64,000 bases of DNA from contig NZ_CP114902.1 of the NCBI RefSeq assembly GCF_027497235.1, forward strand, positions 1,501,501 to 1,565,500. The letters run 5' to 3'. The stretch is from Micromonospora sp. WMMD1128. GTDB taxonomy: Bacteria > Actinomycetota > Actinomycetes > Mycobacteriales > Micromonosporaceae. Below the pieces are notes generated by a model. That model did not search any database. It was not told the DNA's origin and saw nothing but the letters and a program-made list of their open reading frames with translations. Position 1 is the stretch's first letter; every line of letters starts with the position of its first letter. The position numbers and the translations under genes are program-made. Positions 55,803 to 64,000 of the stretch are shown here, piece after piece.

Positions 55803-57701
55803 TTGCGGCTTACGGCGGGGGCGAGCGTGGCGAGCGGGACAAGTCGGGACGTTCTCGGCAGAGGGCTACGGGTGCTCGGCCAGGCGATCCGGGAACAACC
55901 CCGGATCTTCGCGGTGGCGGTGAGCGGCAGCGTGCTGTTCGGCCTCCTGGTGATCGCCAGCGCCCGTGTGGTGGGAGCCGTGATCGGCGAGGTGGCCATC
56001 CCCGCCGTCCTGCGGGGCGCCGTCGGCACCGGGACCCTCGCCCTGGCCGCGGCGGCCCTGTTCGGCATCAGCGTGCTGCGGGTGGTGGGCATCTTCGGCC
56101 GCCGGCTCGGCGCCGGCTACATGCAGTACCGGCTCCAGGCCGCCTACCGCCGCCGGGTCACCCGCCGCTACCTGGACCTGCCGCTGGCCTGGCACCACCG
56201 CAACTCCACCGGCACGTTGCTGTCCAACGCCAACTCCGACGTGGAGGCCGCCTGGTATCCGATCGCGCCGCTGCCGTTCGCGGTCGGCACGCTGGTGATG
56301 CTTGTCGGCGCGGTGGCCTCGCTCTTCCTCACCGACTGGGCGCTCGCCCTGGTCGGCCTCGCCGTCTTCCCCGCGCTGTTCGCGCTCAACGTGGTCTACT
56401 CCCGCCGGATGGCGCCCCGGCAGGCCCGGGCGCAGCGGCTGCGGGCCGAGGTCAGTGGCATCGCCCACGAGAGCTTCGACGGCGCGCTCGTGGTCAAGAC
56501 CATGGGCCGCGAGTCGCAGGAGACGGCCCGCTTCGCCGCCCGGGCCGGCGAGCTGCGCGACGCGCTCATCGCGGTCGGGAAACTGCGCGGCGTCTTCGAC
56601 CCGATGCTGGAGACCCTGCCCAGCCTCGGCACGCTTGCCGTGCTGGTGGTCGGCGCGGTCCGACTCCGCCAGGGCGCGATCACGGTGACCGAGCTGGTCA
56701 GCGTCGCCTTCCTCTTCACCGTGCTGGCCTTCCCGGTGCGGGCCATCGGCTGGGTGCTGGCCGAACTGCCGCGCAGCGTCGCCGGCTGGGACCGGGTGCG
56801 CCGGGTCCTGGACGCCACCGGCGACATGCCGTACGGCACGACGGCCCTCGACCCCACCACCCCCGACCCGGCCACCCTCGCCTTCCGCGACGTCCACTTC
56901 TCGTACGAGCCGGCCGAGGCGCACCTGCCCGGCGCCGAGGTGCTCGGCGAGGTGACGTTCACCGTGCCGGCCGGAAAGACGGTCGCCCTGGTCGGCCCGA
57001 CCGGCGCCGGCAAGTCCACCATCGCGTCGCTTGCTGTACGCCTGGTCGACCCGCGCACCGGCGGCGTCACCCTGGACGGCGTGGACGTACGCGACCTGAC
57101 CGCCGCCTCGCTCGCCGCCACGGTGGCGCTGGTGGCCCAGGTGCCGTTCGTCTTCGACGACACCGTCCGGGCCAACATCGCGCTCGACCGGGCCGGCATC
57201 GGCGACGACGAGGTGTGGGCGGCGCTGCGGCTGGCCGAGGCGGACGGCTTCGTCGCCGCCCTCCCGGACGGCCTGGACACCATGGTCGGCGAGCGGGGCA
57301 CGTCGCTCTCCGGCGGGCAACGGCAGCGGCTGACGCTGGCCCGGGCGCTCGCCGGCCGGCCCCGGCTGCTGGTGCTCGACGACGCCACAAGCGCCGTCGA
57401 CCCGCGCGTCGAGGCCGCCATCCTGGCCGGCCTGCGCGCGCCCACAGGTGGGGGCGCGCAGGCGTCGATCCTGGTGGTGGCGTACCGGCGGGCCACCATC
57501 GCGCTCGCCGACGAGGTGATCTACGTGGAGCAGGGCCGGGTGGTCGCCCGCGGCACCCACCCCGAGCTGCTGGCCACCGTGCCCGGCTACGCCGACCTGG
57601 TCACCGCGTACGAGCAGGCCGAGCAGGAGCGCGAGCAGAACCGGACGTACGACGAGGTCACGCCGGTGGCCTCCGGCCTGGAGATGGAGGTGGACCGGTG
57701 A
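55803..57701 (+). CDS. ABC exporter half-transporter A (degenerate ATPase)
   Basis: A 632-residue half-transporter: six membrane helices (about 30-340) and a nucleotide-binding domain. Walker A GPTGAGKST (about 397-405) and signature LSGGQ (about 500) are normal, but the Walker B reads LLVLDDATSAVD (Asp instead of the catalytic Glu, about 522-533) and the H-loop is VVAYRR (Tyr instead of His, about 557). These changes mark the degenerate side of a heterodimer. TTG start at 55803 behind GGGGGAG. Its stop overlaps the partner by 4 bases. Confidence 0.9.
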   Translation: MRLTAGASVASGTSRDVLGRGLRVLGQAIREQPRIFAVAVSGSVLFGLLVIASARVVGAVIGEVAIPAVLRGAVGTGTLALAAAALFGISVLRVVGIFGRRLGAGYMQYRLQAAYRRRVTRRYLDLPLAWHHRNSTGTLLSNANSDVEAAWYPIAPLPFAVGTLVMLVGAVASLFLTDWALALVGLAVFPALFALNVVYSRRMAPRQARAQRLRAEVSGIAHESFDGALVVKTMGRESQETARFAARAGELRDALIAVGKLRGVFDPMLETLPSLGTLAVLVVGAVRLRQGAITVTELVSVAFLFTVLAFPVRAIGWVLAELPRSVAGWDRVRRVLDATGDMPYGTTALDPTTPDPATLAFRDVHFSYEPAEAHLPGAEVLGEVTFTVPAGKTVALVGPTGAGKSTIASLAVRLVDPRTGGVTLDGVDVRDLTAASLAATVALVAQVPFVFDDTVRANIALDRAGIGDDEVWAALRLAEADGFVAALPDGLDTMVGERGTSLSGGQRQRLTLARALAGRPRLLVLDDATSAVDPRVEAAILAGLRAPTGGGAQASILVVAYRRATIALADEVIYVEQGRVVARGTHPELLATVPGYADLVTAYEQAEQEREQNRTYDEVTPVASGLEMEVDR

Positions 57702-59470
57702 CTGTCGCTGCCGAGGCGCGGACCGAGACGACCTGGGGAACGCTGCGGCGAGGGCTCGCGCTCTCGCCGGAGTTGAAGACCGGGCTCGCCGCCACGCTGG
57801 CGCTGGCGCTGGTCTACATGGTCGGCCGGGTGGCCGTGCCGGTGGCGGTGCAGCGCGGCATCGACCACGGCATCGTCGGCGGGCTCGACCTGGACGTCAT
57901 CTCGCGGACCGTGACGATCACCGCCGCCGTGCTGGTGGTCACCACCACCTGCGGCTACCTGATGATGCGCCGGCTCTTCACGGTCAGCGAGACCGCCCTG
58001 GCCGGCGTGCGCACCCGCGCGTTCCGGCACGTGCACGACCTGTCCATGCTGCACCAGCAGTCCGAGCGACGGGGGTCGCTGGTCTCCCGGGTCACCAGCG
58101 ACGTCGACCAGATCACCCAGTTCCTCCAGTGGGGCGGCGTGATCCTCCTCGTCAACCTGGGCCAACTGGTGGTCACCACCGCGGTGATGCTCGCGTACTC
58201 CTGGCAGTTGACGCTCGTGGTGCTCGTGGCGTTCGCGCCCGCGGTGCTCATCATCCGGCAGCTCCAGCGGCGGCTCGCCGCCGCGTACGGGCTGGTCCGG
58301 CAGCGGACCGGCGCGCTGCTCGGCGCGATCGGCGAGAGCGTGGTGGGCGCGCCGGTGATCCGGGCGTACGGGATCGCCGGGCGCACCGCCCGCCGGCTGG
58401 ACGTGGCGATCGAGGGGCAGCGGGTGGCCCAGCAGCGGGCGATCCGGATCAGCATCCTGGGCAGCTCGGTCGGTGAGCTGGCCGCCGGCCTCGCGCTGGC
58501 CGGCGTGGTGGTGGTCGGGGTGAGCCTCGGCGTCGACCGCACCCTGTCGGTCGGCCAGCTCACCGCGTTCCTGTTCCTGGTCACGCTCTTCATCCAGCCG
58601 GTGCAGATCGCCACCGAGGTGCTCAACGAGGCGCAGAACGCGATCGCCGGCTGGCGCCGGGTGCTCGACGTGCTGGACGTCGAACCGGACGTCGCCGACC
58701 CGGGCGAGCAGGGCCGGGAGCTGCCCGGCGGTCCGCTCGACGTCCGGTTCGCCGGCGTGACGTACGCCTACCCGGGCGGGCCGCCGGTGCTGCACGACGT
58801 GACGCTTGACATCGCGGCGAAGAGTCGGGTGGCCGTGGTGGGCGAGACCGGCAGCGGCAAGACCACGTTCGCCAAGCTGCTCACCCGGCTGATGGATCCG
58901 ACCGAGGGCGAGGTGCTGCTCTCCGGCGTCGACCTGCGCCAGGTGCGCTTCGACTCGCTGCGCGCCCGGGTGGTGATGGTGCCGCAGGACGGGTTCCTGT
59001 TCGACGCCACGGTCGGGGAGAACGTCCGCTTCGCCCGGCCGGAGCTGACCGACGCGCGCCTCGCCGCCGCCTTCACCGAGCTGGGCCTGGCCGACTGGCT
59101 GGACGGGTTGCCGGCCGGGCTGGACACCCCGGTCGGGGAGCGGGGCGAGGCGCTCAGCGTCGGCGAGCGGCAGCTCGTGGCGCTGGCCCGCGCGTACGTG
59201 GCGGACCCGGACCTGCTGGTGCTGGACGAGGCGACGAGCGCGGTCGACCCGGCCACCGAGGTGCGCCTCCAGCGCACCCTGGACGCGGTAACCCGGGGGC
59301 GTACCACGCTCGCCATCGCGCACCGGCTCTCCACCGCGCAGGCGGCCGACGAGGTGATCGTGGTGGACCGGGGCCGGATCGTCCAGCGTGGCCCGCACGA
59401 GGAGCTGGTCCGGGACGCCGACTCGGTCTACGCCCTGCTTTACGCCTCCTGGCTGGAGCAGACCCGCTGA
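57698..59470 (+). CDS. ABC exporter half-transporter B (catalytic ATPase)
   Basis: A 590-residue half-transporter: six membrane helices (about 30-310) and a nucleotide-binding domain with intact Walker A GETGSGKTT (about 381-389), Walker B LLVLDEATSAVD (about 507) and H-loop IAHRLST (about 541), but an altered signature LSVGE. Together with the partner, one composite site pairs intact Walker motifs with LSGGQ and the other pairs the weak ones, as in TM287/288 or BmrCD. The substrate is unknown; multidrug or lipid export is the usual role. Confidence 0.92.
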   Translation: MTVAAEARTETTWGTLRRGLALSPELKTGLAATLALALVYMVGRVAVPVAVQRGIDHGIVGGLDLDVISRTVTITAAVLVVTTTCGYLMMRRLFTVSETALAGVRTRAFRHVHDLSMLHQQSERRGSLVSRVTSDVDQITQFLQWGGVILLVNLGQLVVTTAVMLAYSWQLTLVVLVAFAPAVLIIRQLQRRLAAAYGLVRQRTGALLGAIGESVVGAPVIRAYGIAGRTARRLDVAIEGQRVAQQRAIRISILGSSVGELAAGLALAGVVVVGVSLGVDRTLSVGQLTAFLFLVTLFIQPVQIATEVLNEAQNAIAGWRRVLDVLDVEPDVADPGEQGRELPGGPLDVRFAGVTYAYPGGPPVLHDVTLDIAAKSRVAVVGETGSGKTTFAKLLTRLMDPTEGEVLLSGVDLRQVRFDSLRARVVMVPQDGFLFDATVGENVRFARPELTDARLAAAFTELGLADWLDGLPAGLDTPVGERGEALSVGERQLVALARAYVADPDLLVLDEATSAVDPATEVRLQRTLDAVTRGRTTLAIAHRLSTAQAADEVIVVDRGRIVQRGPHEELVRDADSVYALLYASWLEQTR

Positions 59471-59486
59471 CCCCGCCGCCGGCCCG

Positions 59487-60122
59487 TCAGCCGATGGCCA
59501 GCGGGCCGGTGAGATAGCGCTGCACGGTCGGGCCGATCGTGGCGGCCAGCGTGTCGTGAGACGCGGACGCGACCGGTTCCAGGCGGATCACGTAGCGCAT
59601 CATGGCCAGGCCGGCGATCTGGGTGGCGACGAGCGCGCCCCGCAGCGGCGCCTCGGCCGGGTCCAGGTCGAGCTGGTCGAGGACCCGGCGCAGGATCTGG
59701 GTGGTCAGGAACTCGCGCAGCAGGCGGCCGGTCCACGTGTTGCTCACCGCGGAACGCAGCAGGGCCACCGCGGCGGCGCCGGCCGGGGAGTCCCACACGG
59801 TCAGGAACGTGCGGACCAGCCGCTCGCCGACCTCGCCGGCGCCGCCCGCCAGCACCCGCGGCACCAGCTCGGCCGGGTCGATCGGGATCGCCATGGCGGC
59901 CCGGAACAGCTCCTCCTTGGCGCCGAAGTAGTGGTGCACGAGCGCCGGGTCCACGCCTGCGGCGGCGGCGACCGCCCGGATCGGGGTGGCGTCGTAGCCC
60001 CGTTCGGCGAACGCGGTCCGGGCCGCCGCGAGGATCGCCTCCCGGGTCTCCGGGTTGCCGGGCCGCCGCCCGGTGCGCTGCCGGCTCGTCCGCCGGGCCG
60101 GCTCGTCGGGGCGCGGGCTCAT
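59487..60122 (-). CDS. TetR-family repressor
   Basis: A 211-residue regulator with the TetR helix-turn-helix (about 22-70: REAILAAARTAFAERGYDAT, VDPALVHHYFGAKEELFRAA) and a helical ligand-binding domain. ATG 60122 overlaps the permease stop by 4 bases, so it is the third gene of ABC-ATPase/permease/TetR. It probably represses its own operon through the palindrome at 61612-61627. Confidence 0.9.
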   Translation of the reverse strand: MSPRPDEPARRTSRQRTGRRPGNPETREAILAAARTAFAERGYDATPIRAVAAAAGVDPALVHHYFGAKEELFRAAMAIPIDPAELVPRVLAGGAGEVGERLVRTFLTVWDSPAGAAAVALLRSAVSNTWTGRLLREFLTTQILRRVLDQLDLDPAEAPLRGALVATQIAGLAMMRYVIRLEPVASASHDTLAATIGPTVQRYLTGPLAIG

Positions 60123-60874
60123 CCGCTGCGCCGGCGCAGCGTCGCGGCGGCAAGCACCAGGGCGACCACCGCCGCTCCGGCCACGATCGCCACGTCGCGC
60201 CACATGGTGCCGGTCGGATCGGCGTGCGCGCCGACCTCCTGGAGGGCCTCGACCGCGTACGACAAGGGCAGCACGTCGCTCACCGCCTGGAGCCACCCGG
60301 CCATCTGGCCGCGCGGCACGAACAGCCCGCAGAGCAGCAGTTGCGGGGCGACCACCACCGGCATGAACTGCACCGCCTGGAACTCGGTGCGGGCGAACGC
60401 CGAGCAGAACAGGCCGAGCGCCACGGCCAGCACCGCGTTCACCCCGGCGATCAGGACGACGAGCCCGGGGCTGCCGACGGTGTCCAGGCCGAACACCAGG
60501 TACGCCACGAGCGAGGCGACGGTGGACTGGAGCACCCCGGCCAGGCCGAATGCGATGCCGTAGCCGAAGAGCAGGTCGAGCTTGCCCAGCGGCGTGGTGA
60601 GCAGTCGCTCCAGCGTCCCGGTGGTGCGCTCGCGGAGCATGGCGATGCTTGTCACCAGGAACATGATGATGAACGGGAAGAAGCCCAGCATGATCAGCGC
60701 GACCCGGTCGAACGTGCTCGGCGCGCCGGGTGGGGTGGGCTGGTCGACGTACATGAAGTAGACGAGCGCGAGCAGCACGGCCGGCACCAGGAGGAGCAGC
60801 GCCACGGTGCGCCGGTCGTGCCGGAGCTGGCGCAGGATCCGCCCGGTCGTGGCGGCCAGGATCCGGCCGTTCAT
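60119..60874 (-). CDS. ABC-2 type permease
   Basis: A 251-residue membrane protein with six helices of the ABC-2 family: LRHDRRTVALLLLVPAVLLA at the start, SIAMLRERTTGTLERLLTTP and LLLCGLFVPRGQMAGWLQ in the conserved middle. It pairs with the ATPase encoded upstream, whose stop it overlaps by 4 bases. Exporters of this class with a linked TetR often confer drug resistance; the substrate is unknown. Confidence 0.9.
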   Translation of the reverse strand: MNGRILAATTGRILRQLRHDRRTVALLLLVPAVLLALVYFMYVDQPTPPGAPSTFDRVALIMLGFFPFIIMFLVTSIAMLRERTTGTLERLLTTPLGKLDLLFGYGIAFGLAGVLQSTVASLVAYLVFGLDTVGSPGLVVLIAGVNAVLAVALGLFCSAFARTEFQAVQFMPVVVAPQLLLCGLFVPRGQMAGWLQAVSDVLPLSYAVEALQEVGAHADPTGTMWRDVAIVAGAAVVALVLAAATLRRRSG

Positions 60875-61596
60875 GCGGCGTCCTCCTGCTCGGTGTCGCG
60901 GATGAGGCGCAGGAACGCCTCCTCCAGGTCGTCCACGCCGGTGGTGGCGCGGACCGCGGCCGGGGTGTCGTCAGCGATCAGCCGGCCCTCGCGGATGAGC
61001 AGCAGCCGGTCGCAGCGGGCCGCCTCGTCCATCACGTGACTGGAGACCAGCAGCGTGGTGCCGGCGGCGGCCATGGCGTGGAACCTGGCCCACAGGTCGG
61101 CCCGCAACACCGGGTCCTGACCGACCGTGGGTTCGTCGAGGACGACCAGCTCCGGTTCGCCGACCAGGGCGCAGGCGAGCGAGGCGCGGCTGCGCTGGCC
61201 GCCGGAGAGCGTGCCGACCAGCTGGTCCGCGGCGGCGGCCAGGCCGACGTCGGTGACCGCGCGGTCGGCCTCGGCGCGGCCCCGGCCCTGGAGCACGGCG
61301 AAGTAGCGGGCGTTCTCCCGGACCGTGAGGTCGGCGTAGACGCTCGGCGCCTGCGTCAGGTAGCCCACCCGCTGGCGCAGGTCGGCCGAGCCGGCGTGCC
61401 GGCCGAGCACGTCGACCGTGCCGCCGTCGATGGTCTGCACGCCCACCACCGCCCGCATCAGCGTGGTCTTGCCGCTGCCGCTGGGCCCGAGCAACCCGGT
61501 GACCGTGCCCCGGGGCACGTCGCAGCTGATGCCGTGCAGCACCCGCCGTCCGCCCCGGTCGACCACCAGGCCACGGACCGACACCGCGTCGTCCAT
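60871..61596 (-). CDS. ABC transporter ATP-binding protein
   Basis: A 241-residue ATPase: Walker A GLLGPSGSGKTTLMRAV, Q-loop YLTQAPSVYADLTVREN, signature LSGGQRSR, Walker B LVVLDEPTVGQDP and H-loop LVSSHVMDEA. I start it at ATG 61596 (MDDAVSVRGL) since GGAGG lies just upstream; an upstream in-frame ATG at 61632 lies over the predicted operator. First gene of the leftward operon with the ABC-2 permease and TetR. Confidence 0.92.
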   Translation of the reverse strand: MDDAVSVRGLVVDRGGRRVLHGISCDVPRGTVTGLLGPSGSGKTTLMRAVVGVQTIDGGTVDVLGRHAGSADLRQRVGYLTQAPSVYADLTVRENARYFAVLQGRGRAEADRAVTDVGLAAAADQLVGTLSGGQRSRASLACALVGEPELVVLDEPTVGQDPVLRADLWARFHAMAAAGTTLLVSSHVMDEAARCDRLLLIREGRLIADDTPAAVRATTGVDDLEEAFLRLIRDTEQEDAA

Positions 61597-61611
61597 GTCC
61601 GCCTCCGACAA

Positions 61612-61661
61612 TTCATCAACCGATGAAATCAACGCTAGATGAATTTCTCCGACCGCGCAAT
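61612..61661 (-). promoter_or_regulatory. promoter and TetR-like operator of the ABC-2 operon
   Basis: On the minus strand, TTGCGC, 17-bp spacer, TAGCGT form a promoter reading towards the ATPase gene. Just downstream lies the perfect inverted repeat TTCATCAACCGATGAA (61612-61627), and a further GATGAA copy (61638-61643) overlaps the promoter spacer. The TetR protein of the same operon is the natural candidate ligand. Confidence 0.6.
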
Positions 61662-61666
61662 TGTGG

Positions 61667-61697
61667 TTGACTTCGAGTGGACTCGAACTGGGAACCT
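61667..61697 (+). promoter_or_regulatory. MerR-type promoter with 19-bp spacer and dyad
   Basis: TTGACT (61667-61672), 19-bp spacer, GAACCT (61692-61697). The dyad TTCGAGT-GG-ACTCGAA (61672-61687) lies within the spacer. An overlong spacer with a central dyad is the hallmark of promoters activated by MerR-family proteins through DNA untwisting. The start codon GTG 61704 follows by 6 bases, so the message is leaderless. Confidence 0.68.
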
Positions 61698-61703
61698 GGA
61701 GCG

Positions 61704-62093
61704 GTGGACATCGGTATCCGGGAGCAGAGCGTCAGCGTCGGCGAGGCCGCCGAGCGGGTCGGTCTGACCACCTACACGCTGCGCTGGTACGAGCAGGAGG
61801 GGCTGGTCGCCCCGGTCGGGCGGGACTCCGCCGGGCGGCGGCGCTACACCGAGGCGGACGTCAACTGGCTGTTCCTGCTCACCCGGCTACGCCGTACCGG
61901 GATGCCGGTGCGCGACATGCGCCGCTACGCCGAACTGGCCCGGCAGGGGGACCGCACGCTCGGCGCGCGGCGCGCGCTGTTCGAGGCGCACCGGGCCCGG
62001 GTGCTGGCCCGGATGGCCGAGCTGACGGAAGATCTGACAGTCCTCGACCACAAGATCGACGCGTACCGGCGGGCCGAGGAGGAACTGGGCTGA
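61704..62093 (+). CDS. MerR-family regulator
   Basis: A 129-residue regulator: N-terminal MerR helix-turn-helix ([40 protein letters not shown]), a dimerisation coiled coil ([20 protein letters not shown]) and no C-terminal cysteines, so not a classical metal sensor. It resembles the aldehyde/electrophile-sensing or YyaN-type branch. I start it at GTG 61704 because of its promoter; a GTG 9 codons upstream falls inside the operator. It probably activates its own gene. Confidence 0.88.
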   Translation: MDIGIREQSVSVGEAAERVGLTTYTLRWYEQEGLVAPVGRDSAGRRRYTEADVNWLFLLTRLRRTGMPVRDMRRYAELARQGDRTLGARRALFEAHRARVLARMAELTEDLTVLDHKIDAYRRAEEELG

Positions 62094-62166
62094 AGCCGCC
62101 CGCAGCGGACACCATGTCCGGCATCGGGCATTGCGCCGAAGATCGGACTTCCGGCACCATTGCCCG

Positions 62167-63504
62167 GTGGGTCCCGCCGCGTTGCCCGATTCCGGATTCC
62201 TCGACGAATGGGCCACCCGCCTCCGCCTGGCCGCCGATCGCCCCGTCGTCGGGATCATGCTGCGGGGCAGTCACGCCCGGCGGGCCGCCACCGAGCACAG
62301 CGACGTCGACGTCGACGTGCTCGTCGCGACCGACCACCGTCCCGCCGCCACCACCCGAGCCTGCCCCACCCCGTACGCGGCCCGGCGCGCCTACCTGGCC
62401 GACTTCGACGGCCGCCTGGTGCACGTCTCGGTGGCCGCCCGGGACGTGCGTTCCTGGGTACGCCGGCTCGGCCAGCCCGCCGACTGGGCGTTCGGGCTCC
62501 CGGTCACCGCGCCCGCCCGACTGCTCTGGGCGGTGCCGGAGTGGCGCCGCCGGATCGACCTGCCGGTGCTCTGCCAGCCCGCCGACGAACCACGCCTGGA
62601 GGAGCTGATCGCCACGCTGGGAAAGGTGGCCGGCGCGCACTGGGCCGACGACCCGGTCGGGGTCCGACTCGCCGCCGCCGACCTGGCCCGGCTCTGCCCC
62701 TCGGTGCTCCGGCTGGCCAACCCCTCGATCCGGGTGGTGTCCCGCCGGGCGGCCCTGACCGCCGCGCTCGACCTGCCGGTCGCCCCGCCCCACTACCGCG
62801 CCGACATGCTGCTCTGCCTCGGGCTGCGCGCCGGCCACCCGGCCGAGGTCGGCGCCGCCGCCGGCCGGCTGGTCACCGGGATCGTCCCGCTCGTCCGCCC
62901 GTACACCGGGGAGATCGCCGCGGTGAACGGCGCGGACCTGGCCGAGGCGCTCGCCGACGGGCGGGTGGACCGTTACCTCGGTCAACTGAGCGAGGCGCTG
63001 GGCACGGTGCCACCCGTCACCCGGGACACGTCGGCGGTTCCGGCGCCGCGTACGGGAGAATGGTCAACCGTGCCCGCCTCTGACGCGCCGGTGACCGGCG
63101 CCCCCGCCCGCCCCGGCGGTGCCCCGGCCCCCGGCCCGGCCCGCCCCTCCCGGCTCGACCCGGCCATCGCCGCCAAGCTCCGGCGCGGGCCGGACGGCCT
63201 GGTCGCCGCCGTGGTCCGCGCCCACGACTCCGGTGAGGTGCTGATGGTCGCCTGGATGGACGACGAGGCGCTGCACCGCACACTCACCACCGGCCGGGCC
63301 ACCTACTGGTCGCGCAGCCGGGCAGAATACTGGGTCAAGGGTGCCACCTCCGGCCACCACCAGTACGTCCGCTCCGTCGCGCTGGACTGCGACGGCGACG
63401 CGCTGCTGGTGAGCGTGGAGCAGGTCGGGGCGGCCTGCCACACCGGGCACCGCACCTGCTTCCACACCGACCTGCCGGTCAGCCCGCCGGAGGTGACCGA
63501 GTGA
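62167..63504 (+). CDS. hisI: nucleotidyltransferase domain fused to phosphoribosyl-AMP cyclohydrolase
   Basis: One open frame of 445 residues. The first part (about 1-290) has a minimal nucleotidyltransferase motif, [20 protein letters not shown] (Gly-Ser and Ser-Asp-x-Asp), then helices. A Pro/Ala linker (about 291-340) leads to a complete His[33 protein letters not shown], metal-binding DCDGDALLV and [12 protein letters not shown]. HisI opens the ring of PR-AMP in histidine synthesis. No stop separates the two parts. GTG 63070 (VPASDAPV) could start a free HisI, so the locus may yield both. Start at GTG 62167 is tentative. Confidence 0.8.
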   Translation: MGPAALPDSGFLDEWATRLRLAADRPVVGIMLRGSHARRAATEHSDVDVDVLVATDHRPAATTRACPTPYAARRAYLADFDGRLVHVSVAARDVRSWVRRLGQPADWAFGLPVTAPARLLWAVPEWRRRIDLPVLCQPADEPRLEELIATLGKVAGAHWADDPVGVRLAAADLARLCPSVLRLANPSIRVVSRRAALTAALDLPVAPPHYRADMLLCLGLRAGHPAEVGAAAGRLVTGIVPLVRPYTGEIAAVNGADLAEALADGRVDRYLGQLSEALGTVPPVTRDTSAVPAPRTGEWSTVPASDAPVTGAPARPGGAPAPGPARPSRLDPAIAAKLRRGPDGLVAAVVRAHDSGEVLMVAWMDDEALHRTLTTGRATYWSRSRAEYWVKGATSGHHQYVRSVALDCDGDALLVSVEQVGAACHTGHRTCFHTDLPVSPPEVTE

Positions 63505-63544
63505 CCGGTCGTGACCGCCGCCGCCGAGACACCGCGGCCGGCCG

Positions 63545-64000
63545 ATGAGCGTGCCCGACACCGCCACGACCGGCCCGTCCGCCGTCCGCGGCCGGCGCGA
63601 GCTGGCGTACGCGGTGCTGCTCTGCCTGGCCGGCGCGGGCCTGGCCGCCTGGGCGGTGACCCGCACCTGGTCGGTGGAGCTGACCACCCGCGGCGCCCTG
63701 CCACCGGGGGAGCGGACCCGCACCGGAGCGGAGCTGCTGCCCTGGGTGTCGGCGCTGGCCTACGTCGGGCTGGCCGGCGGCGGCGCGGTGCTGGCGACCC
63801 GGGGGCGACTGCGCCGGCTGCTGGGCGCGCTGCTGGCCGCCGTCGGGCTGGCCGTGGCGGTCGGCGGCGGCGTCGGCATCACCGAGTCCGGGGTGAGCCG
63901 GCACTGGCCGGCGCTGGTGCTGGCGGGCGGGCTGGCCCTGGCAGTCGGTGGGGTGCTGACCGGGTGGCGCGGCGGCGGATGGCCGGCGATGGGGGCCCGC
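63545..64000 (+). CDS. Trp-operon-associated membrane protein (3' truncated by window)
   Basis: ATG 63545 opens MSVPDTATTGPSAVRGRREL, then four hydrophobic segments (about 21-37, 70-87, 92-112, 118-136) with AWAVTRTWSVEL and GAELLPWVSALAYVGLAGGG, the pattern of the TIGR02234/Trp_oprn_chp family. These proteins lie between hisI and trpC or next to trpE in actinobacteria. 152 residues are present and the frame is still open at the window end. It suggests tryptophan genes just beyond. Confidence 0.85.
   Translation, partial: MSVPDTATTGPSAVRGRRELAYAVLLCLAGAGLAAWAVTRTWSVELTTRGALPPGERTRTGAELLPWVSALAYVGLAGGGAVLATRGRLRRLLGALLAAVGLAVAVGGGVGITESGVSRHWPALVLAGGLALAVGGVLTGWRGGGWPAMGAR

Noticed and set aside
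61677..61703. GTG 61677 as start of the MerR gene
   Set aside because: It lies inside the predicted operator and promoter spacer; GTG 61704 fits the promoter geometry.

Overview
The window is a contiguous, very GC-rich chromosomal segment from an actinobacterium, most likely a Micromonosporaceae (Micromonospora-like) strain. The evidence is the codon bias (G or C in nearly every third position), a meso-diaminopimelate type MurE, a wag31/DivIVA-sepF-yggT block after ftsZ, MurT/GatD, a PriA-type HisA, and many genes that start directly downstream of a TANNNT -10 box with no leader. It is core, vertically inherited sequence; there is no phage, plasmid, insertion sequence or CRISPR array.

Layout. 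1-5.7 kb: the end of a DNA polymerase IV gene, a DUF3040 membrane protein, and a leftward moxR-DUF58-transglutaminase operon. 5.8-8.8 kb: leuS behind what looks like a ribosome-mediated leucine attenuator (leader peptide MAGVFLLLTEPC, hairpin, intrinsic terminator). 8.8-9.2 kb: a non-coding stretch holding a 139-bp element with 29-bp inverted ends. 9.2-11.9 kb: leftward murT-gatD-VTT-protein operon (lipid II amidation). 12.1-30.2 kb: the division and cell wall cluster mraZ-rsmH-ftsL-ftsI-murE-murF-mraY-ftsW-murG-murC-ftsQ-ftsZ-yggS-sepF-yggT-wag31; murD is absent and a perfect 48-bp palindrome sits in its usual slot.

30-39 kb: a Cys/His protein, DUF167, a CPA-type antiporter, DksA-like zinc-finger protein, lspA, rluD, a membrane-anchored protein, a ParA/MinD-like ATPase with an unusual Walker A, a DUF2567 protein and a Lon-N domain protein. 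39.4-47.8 kb: histidine biosynthesis (hisD-hisC-hisB-[55-aa membrane protein]-hisH-[106-aa membrane protein]-priA-Rid protein), then ohrR-ohr-oxidoreductase, then hisF. 47.8-55.6 kb: a small winged-helix-like protein, a divergent yczE/MocR pair, LtrA, long-chain acyl-CoA ligase, a stand-alone class I terpene synthase and a TIGR03085-type protein. 55.8-61.6 kb: a heterodimeric ABC exporter with complementary degenerate motifs, and a leftward ABC-ATPase/permease/TetR operon that shares a divergent promoter region with a MerR gene. 62.1-64 kb: a nucleotidyltransferase-HisI fusion ORF and the start of a Trp-operon-associated membrane protein.

How it fits together: two large blocks (peptidoglycan precursor synthesis with divisome assembly, and histidine synthesis) make up most of the window; lipid II amidation by MurT/GatD is divergent from the cluster that makes lipid II. 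Regulation is readable at several points: MraZ repeats over the mraZ promoter, a dyad in the ftsZ promoter, an OhrR palindrome, a MerR promoter with a 19-bp spacer, and a TetR-like operator. The least expected items are the leuS attenuator, the missing murD, the nucleotidyltransferase-HisI fusion, and two hairpin elements whose ends resemble each other.
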